A stretch of DNA of 43,238 nt, from contig NZ_VCJO01000028.1 of the NCBI RefSeq assembly GCF_009712475.1, forward strand, positions 1 through 43,238. The letters are read 5' to 3'. The notes beneath the pieces were generated by a model. The model searched no databases, was not told where the DNA came from, and saw only the letters and a list, made by a program, of their open reading frames with translations. This document shows, in pieces, positions 24,200 to 33,137 of the stretch (within the stretch, counting starts at the first letter, position 1; each line of letters opens with the position of its first letter). The translations under genes and the position numbers were made by a program. This DNA comes from Micromonospora sp. CP22. GTDB lineage: Bacteria; Actinomycetota; Actinomycetes; Mycobacteriales; Micromonosporaceae.

Positions 24200-25596
24200 C
24201 CATCACCCCACTGCTCAGCCCGGCCACCGGGGAGCGCATCGGCGCCTGGTCGGACGCCGGCGCCGCCGGCGTGGACGACGCGGTGCGCGCCGCCACGGCC
24301 GCTCTGCCCCGGCTGGCCGCGTTGTCCCGGTGGCAGCGGTGCGACCTGCTGCAGGCCACCGCCGCGGCGCTGGCCGTCCGGCGAGAGCAGGTCGTCGACA
24401 GCCTGCTGGTGGAGCACGGCAAGGTCCGCCGGGAGGCCGAGGCCGAGGTGGAGACCGCGATACACGCGCTGCGGATGACCGCCGAGTACGCGCGCCGCCT
24501 CGACGGCAGCATGCCCGCCATCTCCGACCCGGCCAAACGAGTCTTCGTCGACCGGATCCCGCTGGGCGTCATCGGTGTGATCACCCCCTGGAACTTCCCG
24601 GTCAACATTCCGCTGGAGTACCTCGCCCCGGCCCTGGCGATGGGCAACACGGTGGTGTGGAAGGGTGCCGAGAGCACCCCGGGCAGCAGCGCCCACGTCG
24701 CCGCCGCGATCGCCGAGGCCGGCTGGCCCGACGGTGCTGTCACCCTCGTCGAAGGCGGCCCGGCGACCGGCGCGGCGCTTGCCGCCCACCGGGGGCTCGC
24801 CGCCGTCGGGTTCACCGGCAGCAGCCCGGTGGGGCACCAGATCGCCGCCGTCGGCGGGATGCGCAAGCTGCTGCTGGAACTTGGCGGCAACGGGCCCACC
24901 GTGGTCTTCGACGACGCCGATCCGCAGCAGGTCGCCGAGGCCGTCGTCACCGCGGCCACCTTCTGCTCGGGGCAGAGCTGCGCCGCCACCGAGCGGGTCC
25001 TGGTGCAGGAGCGCTATCACCGGCAGGTTCTCGACGCGATCGCGGCGGTGGCGGCCGACCGCCGGGTTGGTGCCCCGCAGGACCCCGACGCCGATTTCGG
25101 CCCGCTGCACCTGGCGCAGACCGGCGTCGTCATGCGGGATCACCTCGCCGACGCCACCGCTCGGGGGGCCCGCCTGGTGGCCGGTGGCGCCCCCCTGGCC
25201 GACGCGCCGACCGACCGGTATTGGCCGTTGACCGTCCTGGACGGCGTGGACCCGGCATCGATGGTGTTCACCGAGGAGACGTTCGGCCCGGTCATCCCGC
25301 TGACCACGTTCCGCGACGAGGCCGAGCTCGCCGACCTGGTCGCCGCCAGTGAGTACGGCCTCAGCGGGGCAGTCTTCACCGCGGACCTGGATCGGGCGTT
25401 CCGGGTGGCCCAGTCACTGCCCTGCGGCAGCGTCATCATCAACGATCACTCCAACGTCTGGGAGACCCACCTGCCGGCCGGCGGGCACCCCGGCTCCAGC
25501 AGCGGCGTCGGGCGGGTCGGCATCCCGTACGCGCTGCAGGAGCTGTCCACCATCCGCAGCACGATCCTGCATCTGGGCGGGACCGGCCGTGGTTGA
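24196..25596 (+). CDS. Aldehyde dehydrogenase (third in the island)
   Basis: The protein is 466 aa from the ATG at 24196, which overlaps the previous stop and has AGGAGG close by. It has IGVITPWNFPVNIPLEYLAPA shortened to the family core WNFP, the Glu in LELGGNGPTVVF, the catalytic Cys in CSGQSCAATERV, and EETFGPVIPL. The cofactor region reads VVWKGAESTPGS instead of the usual KPAE, so cofactor preference may be atypical. It would oxidise the aldehyde released by the upstream lyase. Its 3' end overlaps the next gene by 8 bases. Confidence 0.88.
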   Translation: MTITPLLSPATGERIGAWSDAGAAGVDDAVRAATAALPRLAALSRWQRCDLLQATAAALAVRREQVVDSLLVEHGKVRREAEAEVETAIHALRMTAEYARRLDGSMPAISDPAKRVFVDRIPLGVIGVITPWNFPVNIPLEYLAPALAMGNTVVWKGAESTPGSSAHVAAAIAEAGWPDGAVTLVEGGPATGAALAAHRGLAAVGFTGSSPVGHQIAAVGGMRKLLLELGGNGPTVVFDDADPQQVAEAVVTAATFCSGQSCAATERVLVQERYHRQVLDAIAAVAADRRVGAPQDPDADFGPLHLAQTGVVMRDHLADATARGARLVAGGAPLADAPTDRYWPLTVLDGVDPASMVFTEETFGPVIPLTTFRDEAELADLVAASEYGLSGAVFTADLDRAFRVAQSLPCGSVIINDHSNVWETHLPAGGHPGSSSGVGRVGIPYALQELSTIRSTILHLGGTGRG

Positions 25597-27010
25597 ACCG
25601 GGGGAGGGCGGGCCGCAGCCGTCCGGCACCGCCCGGCCGCTGCCCGCGGATCTGGTGCTGCGCCACGGCCGCGTCATCACCATGGACCCGCAGCGGCGCA
25701 TCCTCACCGACGGCACGGTCGTCGTGCACGGCGGCCGGATCAGCTGGGTGGGTCCGGACCGGCTCCGGCCGCCGACCACCGCCGCCGAGCGGGACCTGCG
25801 CGGCGCGGTGGTCCACCCGGGTCTGATCGATGCGCACGTGCACACCGGCACCGAGACCGTCCGTGGTCTGTCGCCCAAGGGCGCCGGCGACTGGGACACC
25901 GTCGAGGAGGTCGCGTTCCGCGGCAAGACACCACTGGACGAGGAACTGGCCGCGACGCTGAGCGCGATGGACATGGTCTCCAGCGGCACCACCCTCTTCG
26001 CCGACACCGGCGGCTCGGTGCACCTGGCGGCCACCGCCCGAGGAATCGCGAGGGTCGGGATGCGCGGCATCCCCGGTCACTTCATCGTCGACGTGCCGCA
26101 GGACGGGGCGTTGGCGGAGGTGACCGCCGACACCGAGACCTGCCTGGCCCGACTGCGTGACCAACTGGACCGCTACCCCTGGCAGCCGACGGCCCGGATA
26201 CGCGCCGCGGTGACCCTGGTCGGCATGGGCCTCAACAGCGATGCCCTGCTTCGCGCCGCCGGGCAGCTCGCCGACGACCGGGGCGTACCGCTGATCATGC
26301 ACCAGTCGTGGAGCCGGGCCGAGGTCGACGCCAGCCTCGCCGCCCACGGCGTGCGGCCGGTCGCCCACCTGCACGACCTCGGTCTACTCGGCCCACGCAC
26401 CACGCTCGTCCACATGATTCAGACCGACGACTCCGAACGTGACCTGGTCCGCCGCAGCGGCACCAACCTGGTGCACTGCCCGTCGGCGTCGCTGCGCCGG
26501 GCCAAGGGCGCACTGCGCGAGGGGCAGTTCCCCGAGCTGGTCGCCGCCGGTGTCACCGTCGCACTCGGCTCCGACGGCCTGTCCGGCCCACGCGACCTGC
26601 CCCGTCAGGCGTACCTGGCGGCGATGGTCTTCCGTGAACTGCGCGACGAGCTGCCCACCCTCACCGCCGAACAGGTGCTGGAGATGTCCACCCTGCACGG
26701 CGCCCGTGCGCTCGGCATGTCCGACGAGGTCGGTTCGATCGAGGTGGGCAAGCGCGCCGACCTGGTGATCCATTCCACCCACCACCCCCAGTCCCTACCG
26801 GCCTTCGACGATCCGGTCGATTGGTTGATCTTCTACGCGGGCGCCCGCACGGTCGACACCGTTGTCGTCGACGGCGAGATCCTCTACGACCGCGGGCGGT
26901 TCACCCGGTTCGACGCGGACGAGATCCGCGCCGCCGTCGCCGACCAGGCACGCCGGCACGAAGGCGCCATCGGTCCGGACCGCTACGCCCACTGGCCCCT
27001 GATCCGCTGA
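25589..27010 (+). CDS. Amidohydrolase, ATZ/TRZ-type deaminase-like
   Basis: The protein is 473 aa from the GTG at 25589. It shows LRHGRVITMDPQRRIL, the metal site DAHVHTGTETVRG, a His in IMHQSWSRAEVD, VHMIQTDDSE, HCPSASLRRAKG, and the catalytic Asp in ALGSDGLSG. A composite C-terminal strand reads GSIEVGKRADLVI. The family covers hydrolytic deaminases and dechlorinases of N-heterocycles, guanine/SAH deaminases and related enzymes. Here it probably hydrolyses a C-N bond in the unknown substrate. The N-terminal 20 residues are poorly conserved-looking, and a later start is possible. Confidence 0.87.
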   Translation: MVEPGEGGPQPSGTARPLPADLVLRHGRVITMDPQRRILTDGTVVVHGGRISWVGPDRLRPPTTAAERDLRGAVVHPGLIDAHVHTGTETVRGLSPKGAGDWDTVEEVAFRGKTPLDEELAATLSAMDMVSSGTTLFADTGGSVHLAATARGIARVGMRGIPGHFIVDVPQDGALAEVTADTETCLARLRDQLDRYPWQPTARIRAAVTLVGMGLNSDALLRAAGQLADDRGVPLIMHQSWSRAEVDASLAAHGVRPVAHLHDLGLLGPRTTLVHMIQTDDSERDLVRRSGTNLVHCPSASLRRAKGALREGQFPELVAAGVTVALGSDGLSGPRDLPRQAYLAAMVFRELRDELPTLTAEQVLEMSTLHGARALGMSDEVGSIEVGKRADLVIHSTHHPQSLPAFDDPVDWLIFYAGARTVDTVVVDGEILYDRGRFTRFDADEIRAAVADQARRHEGAIGPDRYAHWPLIR

Positions 27011-27080
27011 TCACCGGCGCGGCACCCCCCCCACCGACACCGCCTGATCGTCCACCACCGACCACACCCTGGGAGCCCCG

Positions 27081-29552
27081 ATGCCGAGGACCATCCCCGC
27101 CCCGCCCCACCCAACGGCCGGTCAGGCCGCCGGGTACGAGGAACTCGACGAGATCCAGCGCCGGGTGCTGTGGCTGGCCGTACGGATGGTCGACGCCGCG
27201 AACCGGGAACGGCCCAACCACGACGGCGTGAAGGTCGGCGGCCACCAGGCGTCCAGCGCATCGCTGGTCTCGGCGATGACCGCGCTGTGGTTCGCCCATC
27301 TCGGCCCGGAGGACCGGGTCTCGGTCAAACCGCACGCCGCCCCGGTCTACCACGCGATCCAGTACCTGCTCGGCAACCTGGACCGGTCGTACCTGACCCG
27401 CCTGCGCGCCCGCGGCGGACTGCAGGCGTATCCGTCCCGGACCAAGGACCCCGACCAGGTCGATTTCTCCACCGGCTCGGTCGGCCTCGGTGCCGCCGCG
27501 CCACTGTTCGCCGCCGCCACACGCCGTTACGTCGATGCCCACTTCGGTGCCCGGCCCCGGTCCCGCTTCGTCGCCATCCTCGGCGACGCCGAACTCGACG
27601 AGGGCAACATCTGGGAGGCCGTCGCGGACCCGGCGACCCGGGGCCTCGGCGAGGTGATGTGGCTGGTCGACTTCAACCGGCAGTCGCTGGACCGGGTGGT
27701 GCCCGGCGTGCGCATCGACCAGTGGCGGGGCCAGTTCGAAGCGGCGGGCTGGCATGTGCTGGAGGTCAAGTACGGCCGTCGGCTGCAGCAGGCGTTCGCC
27801 CGACCCGGCGGCCATCACCTGCGTGCCTGGCTGGACCGGATGCCCAACGAGCAGTACCAGTCGTTGTTCGGCCTCTCCCGTCAGCCGCTGCGCGAACGGC
27901 TGCTCGACGGCGCCCCGGCCGAGCTTGCTGACCATCTCGCCGAGGTGTCCGATGACGACCTCGGCCCGCTGGTGACCGACCTCGGCGGTCACGATCTCGA
28001 CTCGCTGCTGTCGGCGTACCGGCAGTGCGACGCGGTCACCGACCGGCCCAGCGTGGTGTTCGCGTACACGGTCAAGGGGTGGGGACTGCCCACCGCTGGC
28101 GATCCCCGCAACCACTCAACCCTGCTCAGCGGGGAGCAGATCGACACGCTCCGCGAGCAGGTCGGCCTCACCGCGCAGACCGAATGGGATCGCCTCGACC
28201 CCGCGACCCGCGCGGGCGCGCTCGCCGCCGGCCGAGCCGAACAGTTGCGCCGCCGTACCGCCGAAACCTCGGCGCCGATCATCGTGCCGGCGCAGACCGG
28301 CGTCAGCGCCCGCCGGCCGATCTCCACTCAGGAGGCGTTCGGTCGCATCCTGACCAACCTCGCCCGCGTCGAGACCGTCGCCCCGTACCTGGTCACGACC
28401 GCGCCGGACGTGGCGACCTCCACCAACCTCGCCGGATTCATCAACCGCAGCGGCGTGTTCGCCCCGACGCCCCAGCGCACCTGGATCGAGGACGGCATCC
28501 TGCGGTGGAGCGAGGGACCCACTGGCCAGCACATCGAGCTCGGCATCTCTGAGATGAACCTCTTCCTCCTGCTGGGTCAACTCGGCCTCGCCGAGCCGCT
28601 GTCCGGACAGCGGCTGCTCCCGGTGGGCACGGTGTACGACCCGTTCGTGCTGCGCGGCCTGGACGCATTCATCTACGGCGCCTACTCAGGATCACGGTTC
28701 GTGGTGGCCGGCACCCCGTCCGGGGTGTCGCTGGCGGCCGAGGGCGGCGCGCACCAGTCCACGATGACCGCCTCGGTCGGGATGGAGCTACCGAATGTCA
28801 CCTTCCTCGAGCCCGCCTACGCCGGTGCGCTCGACTGGCTGCTCTGCGACGCGTTGACGCGGATCGGCGCGGCGGCCGGTGGCGGCCAGGCGGACGCGTC
28901 GGGGTCGGACGCGTCGGCCGAGGCGGAGGGAAGCTACTACTTTCGGCTCACCACCCGCCCGATCGATCAGCAGCCGTACGAGGCCGCCCGCCGGCGCATC
29001 GGTGACGCGGCGCTGCGCCGGCAGGTGCTCGATGGCGCGTACCGGCTGTTCGACGCCTATGACAGGTATCCGCACCTGCGCCGCGACGGACTGGCGCCAG
29101 CGCCCGTGGTGCACCTGGTCAGCTGCGGGGCGGTGCTGCCCGAGGTGCTTGCGGCCGCCACCGAACTCGCCGAGGAGGGGGTCGCCGCGCACGTCGTCGA
29201 CGTGACGAGCCTGGACCGGTTGTACCAGGCTTGGCAGCGGTCATTGCGCCGCTCGGTGCGTACCGCCGCACTGCCCGACCTGCCCGGGGTTTTCCACTGC
29301 GCGTTCGGCGAGCGGGCGCCGGTCGTCACCGTGCATGACGCGGCGTCACATGCGATGTCCTGGATCGGCTCGGCACTCGGTGTTCCGGCGGTGCCGCTGG
29401 GCGTCGATCGGTTCGGTGAGTCAGGCATGGTCACCGACCTCTACGAGCTACATGATCTGCTGCCCGGGAGTATCGTCAACGCCGCGCTGACCGGCCTTGC
29501 GCTTGCTGGCAGCCGGGTGGCTGAGCCTACGCTGCCGGGGAGCGGGCCGTAG
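27081..29552 (+). CDS. Pyruvate-dehydrogenase-E1-like (AceE type) TPP enzyme
   Basis: The protein is 823 aa, somewhat shorter than the roughly 900 aa of AceE. The TPP motif is GDAELDEGNIWEAVADP with Asn in VDFNRQSLD. The transketolase-like central part has TTAPDVATSTNLAGF and HIELGISEMNLFLLLGQLG, followed by the transketolase C-domain. A low-complexity Ala/Ser/Gly/Asp insert near residue 600 carries a duplicated GGACGCGTCGG unit. No E2 or E3 gene is present in the window, so it either borrows those subunits or acts as a stand-alone 2-oxoacid decarboxylase or carboligase. It lies 70 bases after the amidohydrolase gene and may close operon D. Confidence 0.87.
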   Translation: MPRTIPAPPHPTAGQAAGYEELDEIQRRVLWLAVRMVDAANRERPNHDGVKVGGHQASSASLVSAMTALWFAHLGPEDRVSVKPHAAPVYHAIQYLLGNLDRSYLTRLRARGGLQAYPSRTKDPDQVDFSTGSVGLGAAAPLFAAATRRYVDAHFGARPRSRFVAILGDAELDEGNIWEAVADPATRGLGEVMWLVDFNRQSLDRVVPGVRIDQWRGQFEAAGWHVLEVKYGRRLQQAFARPGGHHLRAWLDRMPNEQYQSLFGLSRQPLRERLLDGAPAELADHLAEVSDDDLGPLVTDLGGHDLDSLLSAYRQCDAVTDRPSVVFAYTVKGWGLPTAGDPRNHSTLLSGEQIDTLREQVGLTAQTEWDRLDPATRAGALAAGRAEQLRRRTAETSAPIIVPAQTGVSARRPISTQEAFGRILTNLARVETVAPYLVTTAPDVATSTNLAGFINRSGVFAPTPQRTWIEDGILRWSEGPTGQHIELGISEMNLFLLLGQLGLAEPLSGQRLLPVGTVYDPFVLRGLDAFIYGAYSGSRFVVAGTPSGVSLAAEGGAHQSTMTASVGMELPNVTFLEPAYAGALDWLLCDALTRIGAAAGGGQADASGSDASAEAEGSYYFRLTTRPIDQQPYEAARRRIGDAALRRQVLDGAYRLFDAYDRYPHLRRDGLAPAPVVHLVSCGAVLPEVLAAATELAEEGVAAHVVDVTSLDRLYQAWQRSLRRSVRTAALPDLPGVFHCAFGERAPVVTVHDAASHAMSWIGSALGVPAVPLGVDRFGESGMVTDLYELHDLLPGSIVNAALTGLALAGSRVAEPTLPGSGP

Positions 29553-29712
29553 GTATCGCCGATGTTCCCGCCTCGTCTGTAGCTGCCGAGGCTCAGGTGC
29601 CACCGAACTGAACTACCAGCTCACCGGCCTCGTCCGTGACCACCACGGCCGCCTGTGCATCCCCGTTGCACGGGATGCCAGGCCGCTTGGACGAACGCCG
29701 CACGGCGCGAGA

Positions 29713-30843
29713 TCAGGTCGCGTCGCGCAGCCAGGTTCGGCAGAGCCACCAGGCGGTCATGGCGCCGAAGGTGCCCTCCGGGTCGATGCCGGTGACGGCG
29801 GCGAAGCGCCGGACCCGATTGCGAATCGTGTTGGGGTGCACGAAAAGGCTCGCCCCGGCGAGGTCGACATCGCGGTCGTTCTCCAGCCAGGCGAGCACGG
29901 CGTGCGCCACCGATTCGGCAGTCGGTCCGAGTGCCGCCCACGCGGGCGCGTACCGGTCGAGCAGCACCGTTGCCAGGTCTGCCCGCTCGGTCAACGCCGC
30001 CAGCCAGGCCACATCGGCAATGTGGATCAGCCCGGTGCGGCCGGTGGACTCGGCGGCGGTCAGAGCCGCGATGGCGAGCCGCTGCACCAGCGCGAGTTTC
30101 TCCGGTTCGGCCGGACCGGCGAGCCCCGCCACGGCCCCGGTCTCCTTCAGGCGGGCGGACGGAGCCCGGGACAGAACTGCGACCATCAGGTCGTCCACGG
30201 TTGCGCACAGCACCGGCGGGTGCTCGCGTACGGCTCGTTCGATGCCGGCGGCGGTCTCCCCGGGCCGGGCGACGAGCACCCACAGCCCGTCGGTGACCGG
30301 AAGGCCGGCCTCGGCGGCTGCCAGCGTGGCCGCCGAACCGCCCTGGAGCAGCCGCCGCAGCAGAGCCGTTTCCCGGCGCCCGGCAAGCGGATCCGTGCTG
30401 GCTCCGGTAGCCCGATGCGCGCTGATCAGCCGGGCCCGGACGGCCTCGGCCCAGTCGTCGTAAAGGTCCCGGGCGTCCAGCAGTTGCTCGGCGCTGACGC
30501 CTTGGTCCCGGGCGAGTTCCCGGGCTCGGGACCAGATCGCCCGCTCGGCGAAGTGGATCGCGCCCAGCACCGATTCGATCGGCACGCCCTGCCGGGCGCG
30601 GGTGACACCGAGGTCCGCGACGAACGACAGCTCAGCTTCGGTGGGGCCGCGCCGTGCGGCCAGTGCGCGGGTTGCGGCCACCAGCAGAGCGCGGGTGTGC
30701 GCGGCGATATCGGAGGTGGGCAGTGCGGAGACCTCCCGCACGGTGGTACGGACTCCGGCGACCACCGACGGCAGCAGTTCGTCATCGCCCACGACGCGTT
30801 CGATCAGGTCCACCACCGTCGTCCAGCCGTCCGGATGCGTCAT
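29713..30843 (-). CDS. PucR/CdaR-type transcriptional regulator
   Basis: The protein is 376 aa. The C-terminal HTH of the PucR family is clear: VHPNTIRNRVRRFAAVTGID near residues 330-350, preceded by LDRYAPAWAALGPTAES and LAWLENDRDVDLAGASL. The N-terminal part is a helical sensory region (LGVTRARQGVPIESVLGAIHF). Such proteins usually activate a neighbouring operon. It is divergent from the monooxygenase operon, with a candidate dyad between them at 30863-30880. It ends convergent to the AceE-like gene, so it is less likely to control the island to its left. Confidence 0.9.
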   Translation of the reverse strand: MTHPDGWTTVVDLIERVVGDDELLPSVVAGVRTTVREVSALPTSDIAAHTRALLVAATRALAARRGPTEAELSFVADLGVTRARQGVPIESVLGAIHFAERAIWSRARELARDQGVSAEQLLDARDLYDDWAEAVRARLISAHRATGASTDPLAGRRETALLRRLLQGGSAATLAAAEAGLPVTDGLWVLVARPGETAAGIERAVREHPPVLCATVDDLMVAVLSRAPSARLKETGAVAGLAGPAEPEKLALVQRLAIAALTAAESTGRTGLIHIADVAWLAALTERADLATVLLDRYAPAWAALGPTAESVAHAVLAWLENDRDVDLAGASLFVHPNTIRNRVRRFAAVTGIDPEGTFGAMTAWWLCRTWLRDAT

Positions 30844-30862
30844 CCTGTCATGCTCCTCCGCC

Positions 30863-30880
30863 GTTGTGGTGCGCTACAAC
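30863..30880. promoter_or_regulatory. Candidate PucR-type operator
   Basis: GTTGTGGTGCGCTACAAC is an imperfect 18-base palindrome (14 of 18 positions symmetric) in the divergent region, 20 bases from the regulator start and about 90 bases from the monooxygenase start. Confidence 0.4.
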
Positions 30881-30969
30881 AAGAACCCGAAACTGCGTGG
30901 TCCACGCCATGTATCCGCCCGGTGCCAGGCCCTACGGTTTGGCGGAAGCTACAACCGTCGAGGAGCACC

Positions 30970-32313
30970 ATGGCCGTTTCTTCGAGTCGGGTGGCGGTGA
31001 TCGGTGCGGGAGCAGCCGGTCTCGCCACGGTGAAGGCGCTGCTCGACGTCGGTTGTGCGGTGGTGGCCTACGAGAAGGGCGACCGGCCCGGTGGCCTGTG
31101 GGCCAGGGACAACAGCAGCGGCCTGTCTTCGGCGTACGCCTCCCTGCACTTGAACACCAGCAAGCGCCGCACCGAGTTCGCGGATTTTCCGATGCCCGCG
31201 GACTGGCCCGACTATCCGTCGGCCGGTCGCGTCGCCAGTTACCTCGCCGACTATGCGCAGTCGTTCGGGCTCGTTCCGCACATCCGGTTCGGGAGCACGG
31301 TCACCCGCGTCGAGCGTGACCGGCACTGGGCGGTGACGACCGAGTCCGGTGACACCGAGCGGTACGACGCCGTGGTGGTCGCGAACGGCCACAACTGGCA
31401 TCCGCGCTATCCGGATCCGGCTTATCCGGGGACGTTCCACGGCACCCAGATGCACGCCCACGACTACCGCACTCCGGAGGTCTTCCGAGATCGGCGGGTG
31501 CTGATCGTCGGCATGGGCAACTCGGCCATGGACATCGCGGTGGACGCCTCGCACGTCGCTCGAGGGCCGGTCCTGCTCTCCGCCCGGCGCGGCGTCCACA
31601 TCGTCCCCAAGTACCTGTTCGGCCGCCCGGCCGACGCGACCGGCGGCGCCCTCGCCGCCCTGCCGTGGCGGCTGCGGCAGCGCATCGCCGAGGCCTTGTT
31701 GCGGCTCGCCGTCGGGACCCCGCAGAGGTACGGCTTACCCGCCCCGGCCGGTGGGCTGTTCCAGAACCATCCGACGATCAGCGACACGATCCTGCACCGG
31801 CTCACCCACGGCGAGGTGACCCCACGGCCCGGCATCGAACGGCTGGACGGGGACCGGGTGATGTTCACCGACGGCAGCGCCGACCCGGTCGACGCGATCG
31901 TCTGGGCCACCGGGTACCGGGTGAGTATCCCGTTCCTGTCCCCGCAATGGCTGGGCCCCGACCCCGAGCAGCTACCGCTGTACCAGCGGGTCTTCCATCT
32001 CGACGACCCCAGCCTGGCATTCGTCGGTCTGATGCAGTCCACCGGTGCCGCGCTGCCGGTCGTGGAGGTCCAGGCCAAACTGGTCGCCGCGTATCTCTCC
32101 GGCGGCTACGCCCTGCCCGACATCGACGAACAGCAGCGCGCCGTGCAGCGAGCCCTGCGCGCCGCCATCGAGCGGTGGGGCACGAACGCGCGGCCGCACA
32201 TGCGTATCGATTTCGACCGGTACGTCGCCGACCTGCCCCGGGAGATCGCGGCCGGCCGGAAGCGCCTCGCCCGAGGCGGACGCACCTACACCGCCGAGGA
32301 GAGTGTGGTTTGA
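30970..32313 (+). CDS. FMO-like flavin-containing monooxygenase
   Basis: The protein is 447 aa from the ATG at 30970, preceded by AGGAG. It has the FAD motif GAGAAG at the N-terminus, and the fingerprint FxGxxxHxxxY seen as FHGTQMHAHDY. The NADPH-binding motif is VGMGNSAMDIAVD and the ATGY motif is in WATGYRVSIPF. These are the hallmarks of group B flavoprotein monooxygenases (FMO and Baeyer-Villiger relatives), which oxygenate N or S centres or ketones. It starts a three-gene operon with an SDR and an MFS symporter, consistent with uptake and oxidation of an alcohol or ketone. The substrate is unknown. Confidence 0.92.
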   Translation: MAVSSSRVAVIGAGAAGLATVKALLDVGCAVVAYEKGDRPGGLWARDNSSGLSSAYASLHLNTSKRRTEFADFPMPADWPDYPSAGRVASYLADYAQSFGLVPHIRFGSTVTRVERDRHWAVTTESGDTERYDAVVVANGHNWHPRYPDPAYPGTFHGTQMHAHDYRTPEVFRDRRVLIVGMGNSAMDIAVDASHVARGPVLLSARRGVHIVPKYLFGRPADATGGALAALPWRLRQRIAEALLRLAVGTPQRYGLPAPAGGLFQNHPTISDTILHRLTHGEVTPRPGIERLDGDRVMFTDGSADPVDAIVWATGYRVSIPFLSPQWLGPDPEQLPLYQRVFHLDDPSLAFVGLMQSTGAALPVVEVQAKLVAAYLSGGYALPDIDEQQRAVQRALRAAIERWGTNARPHMRIDFDRYVADLPREIAAGRKRLARGGRTYTAEESVV

Positions 32314-33137
32314 GCGCCCGAAACCCCCGCGGCTTGCGTGTCCTCGTCACCGGAGCCTCCGGCACGTTCGGCCGGGCCATCTGTGCCCGGCTGGACGAAC
32401 TGGGGGCCCAGGTCGTCGGGTTGGACCTGACCCCCCGTGCCGATGACCCGGTCCGGGTCCTGGCCTGCGACATCACCGACGACGACGCGGTGCCGACGGT
32501 GGTACGCGAAGCAATCGACCAACTCGGTGGGCTCGACCTGCTGATCAACAACGCCGGGATCGGTGGGCCTGCCCCGGCCGAACTGGCACCGGGCGCGGAA
32601 GTACGCCGCCAACTCGACATCAACCTGCTGGGCACCTGGCGGGTCACCGCCGCATGTGTGGACGCGCTGGTCGCCTCTGGTGGCCGGATAGTCATGCTCA
32701 GCTCGCGGATGGCCGTCATGCAGTTGCCGCTGGCCGCTGCGTACGGTGCCTCCAAGCGTGCCCTGGTCGCGTACGCGGACGCGCTGCGTCTGGAGCTCGG
32801 CACCCATGTCGGCGTCACCTGCGTGTACCCGTCGGCGGTACGAAGCCCGATCCACGACTCGACGGCCGCGGCCGGGCTCTCGCTGGAGGGCATGAGCCAG
32901 TACGAGCCGTTGGACGGGGTGGTCCGGACCGTGCTGCGGGCCGCGCTCAGCCGTCGTCCTCGCCGTGACCTGACCACCACCCGGCGGGGCGCGGTCGAGT
33001 TCTTCCTGGCCCGTCACCTGCCCGCGCTGACCGACCGGATCGTGGCGCGCATCCTCGCCGGCCGGGTCCGCTCCGGCGCGTTCCAGGGCGCCGAGCTGGC
33101 CGCAGGTGTGGTCGCACGGCACGAGGCGACCCGATGA
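32310..33137 (+). CDS. SDR-family oxidoreductase
   Basis: The protein is 275 aa. The start is taken as the TTG at 32310, which overlaps the monooxygenase stop (TTGA), because the only in-frame alternatives nearby would remove the first Rossmann strand. Features are VTGASGTFG, NNAGIGGP, a Ser in MLSSRMAV and an intact YGASK. The C-terminal 70 residues (LSRRPRRDL to the end) are longer than in FabG-like members and resemble SDRs acting on lipids or steroids. It would interconvert an alcohol and a ketone next to the FMO. Confidence 0.9.
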   Translation: MSARNPRGLRVLVTGASGTFGRAICARLDELGAQVVGLDLTPRADDPVRVLACDITDDDAVPTVVREAIDQLGGLDLLINNAGIGGPAPAELAPGAEVRRQLDINLLGTWRVTAACVDALVASGGRIVMLSSRMAVMQLPLAAAYGASKRALVAYADALRLELGTHVGVTCVYPSAVRSPIHDSTAAAGLSLEGMSQYEPLDGVVRTVLRAALSRRPRRDLTTTRRGAVEFFLARHLPALTDRIVARILAGRVRSGAFQGAELAAGVVARHEATR

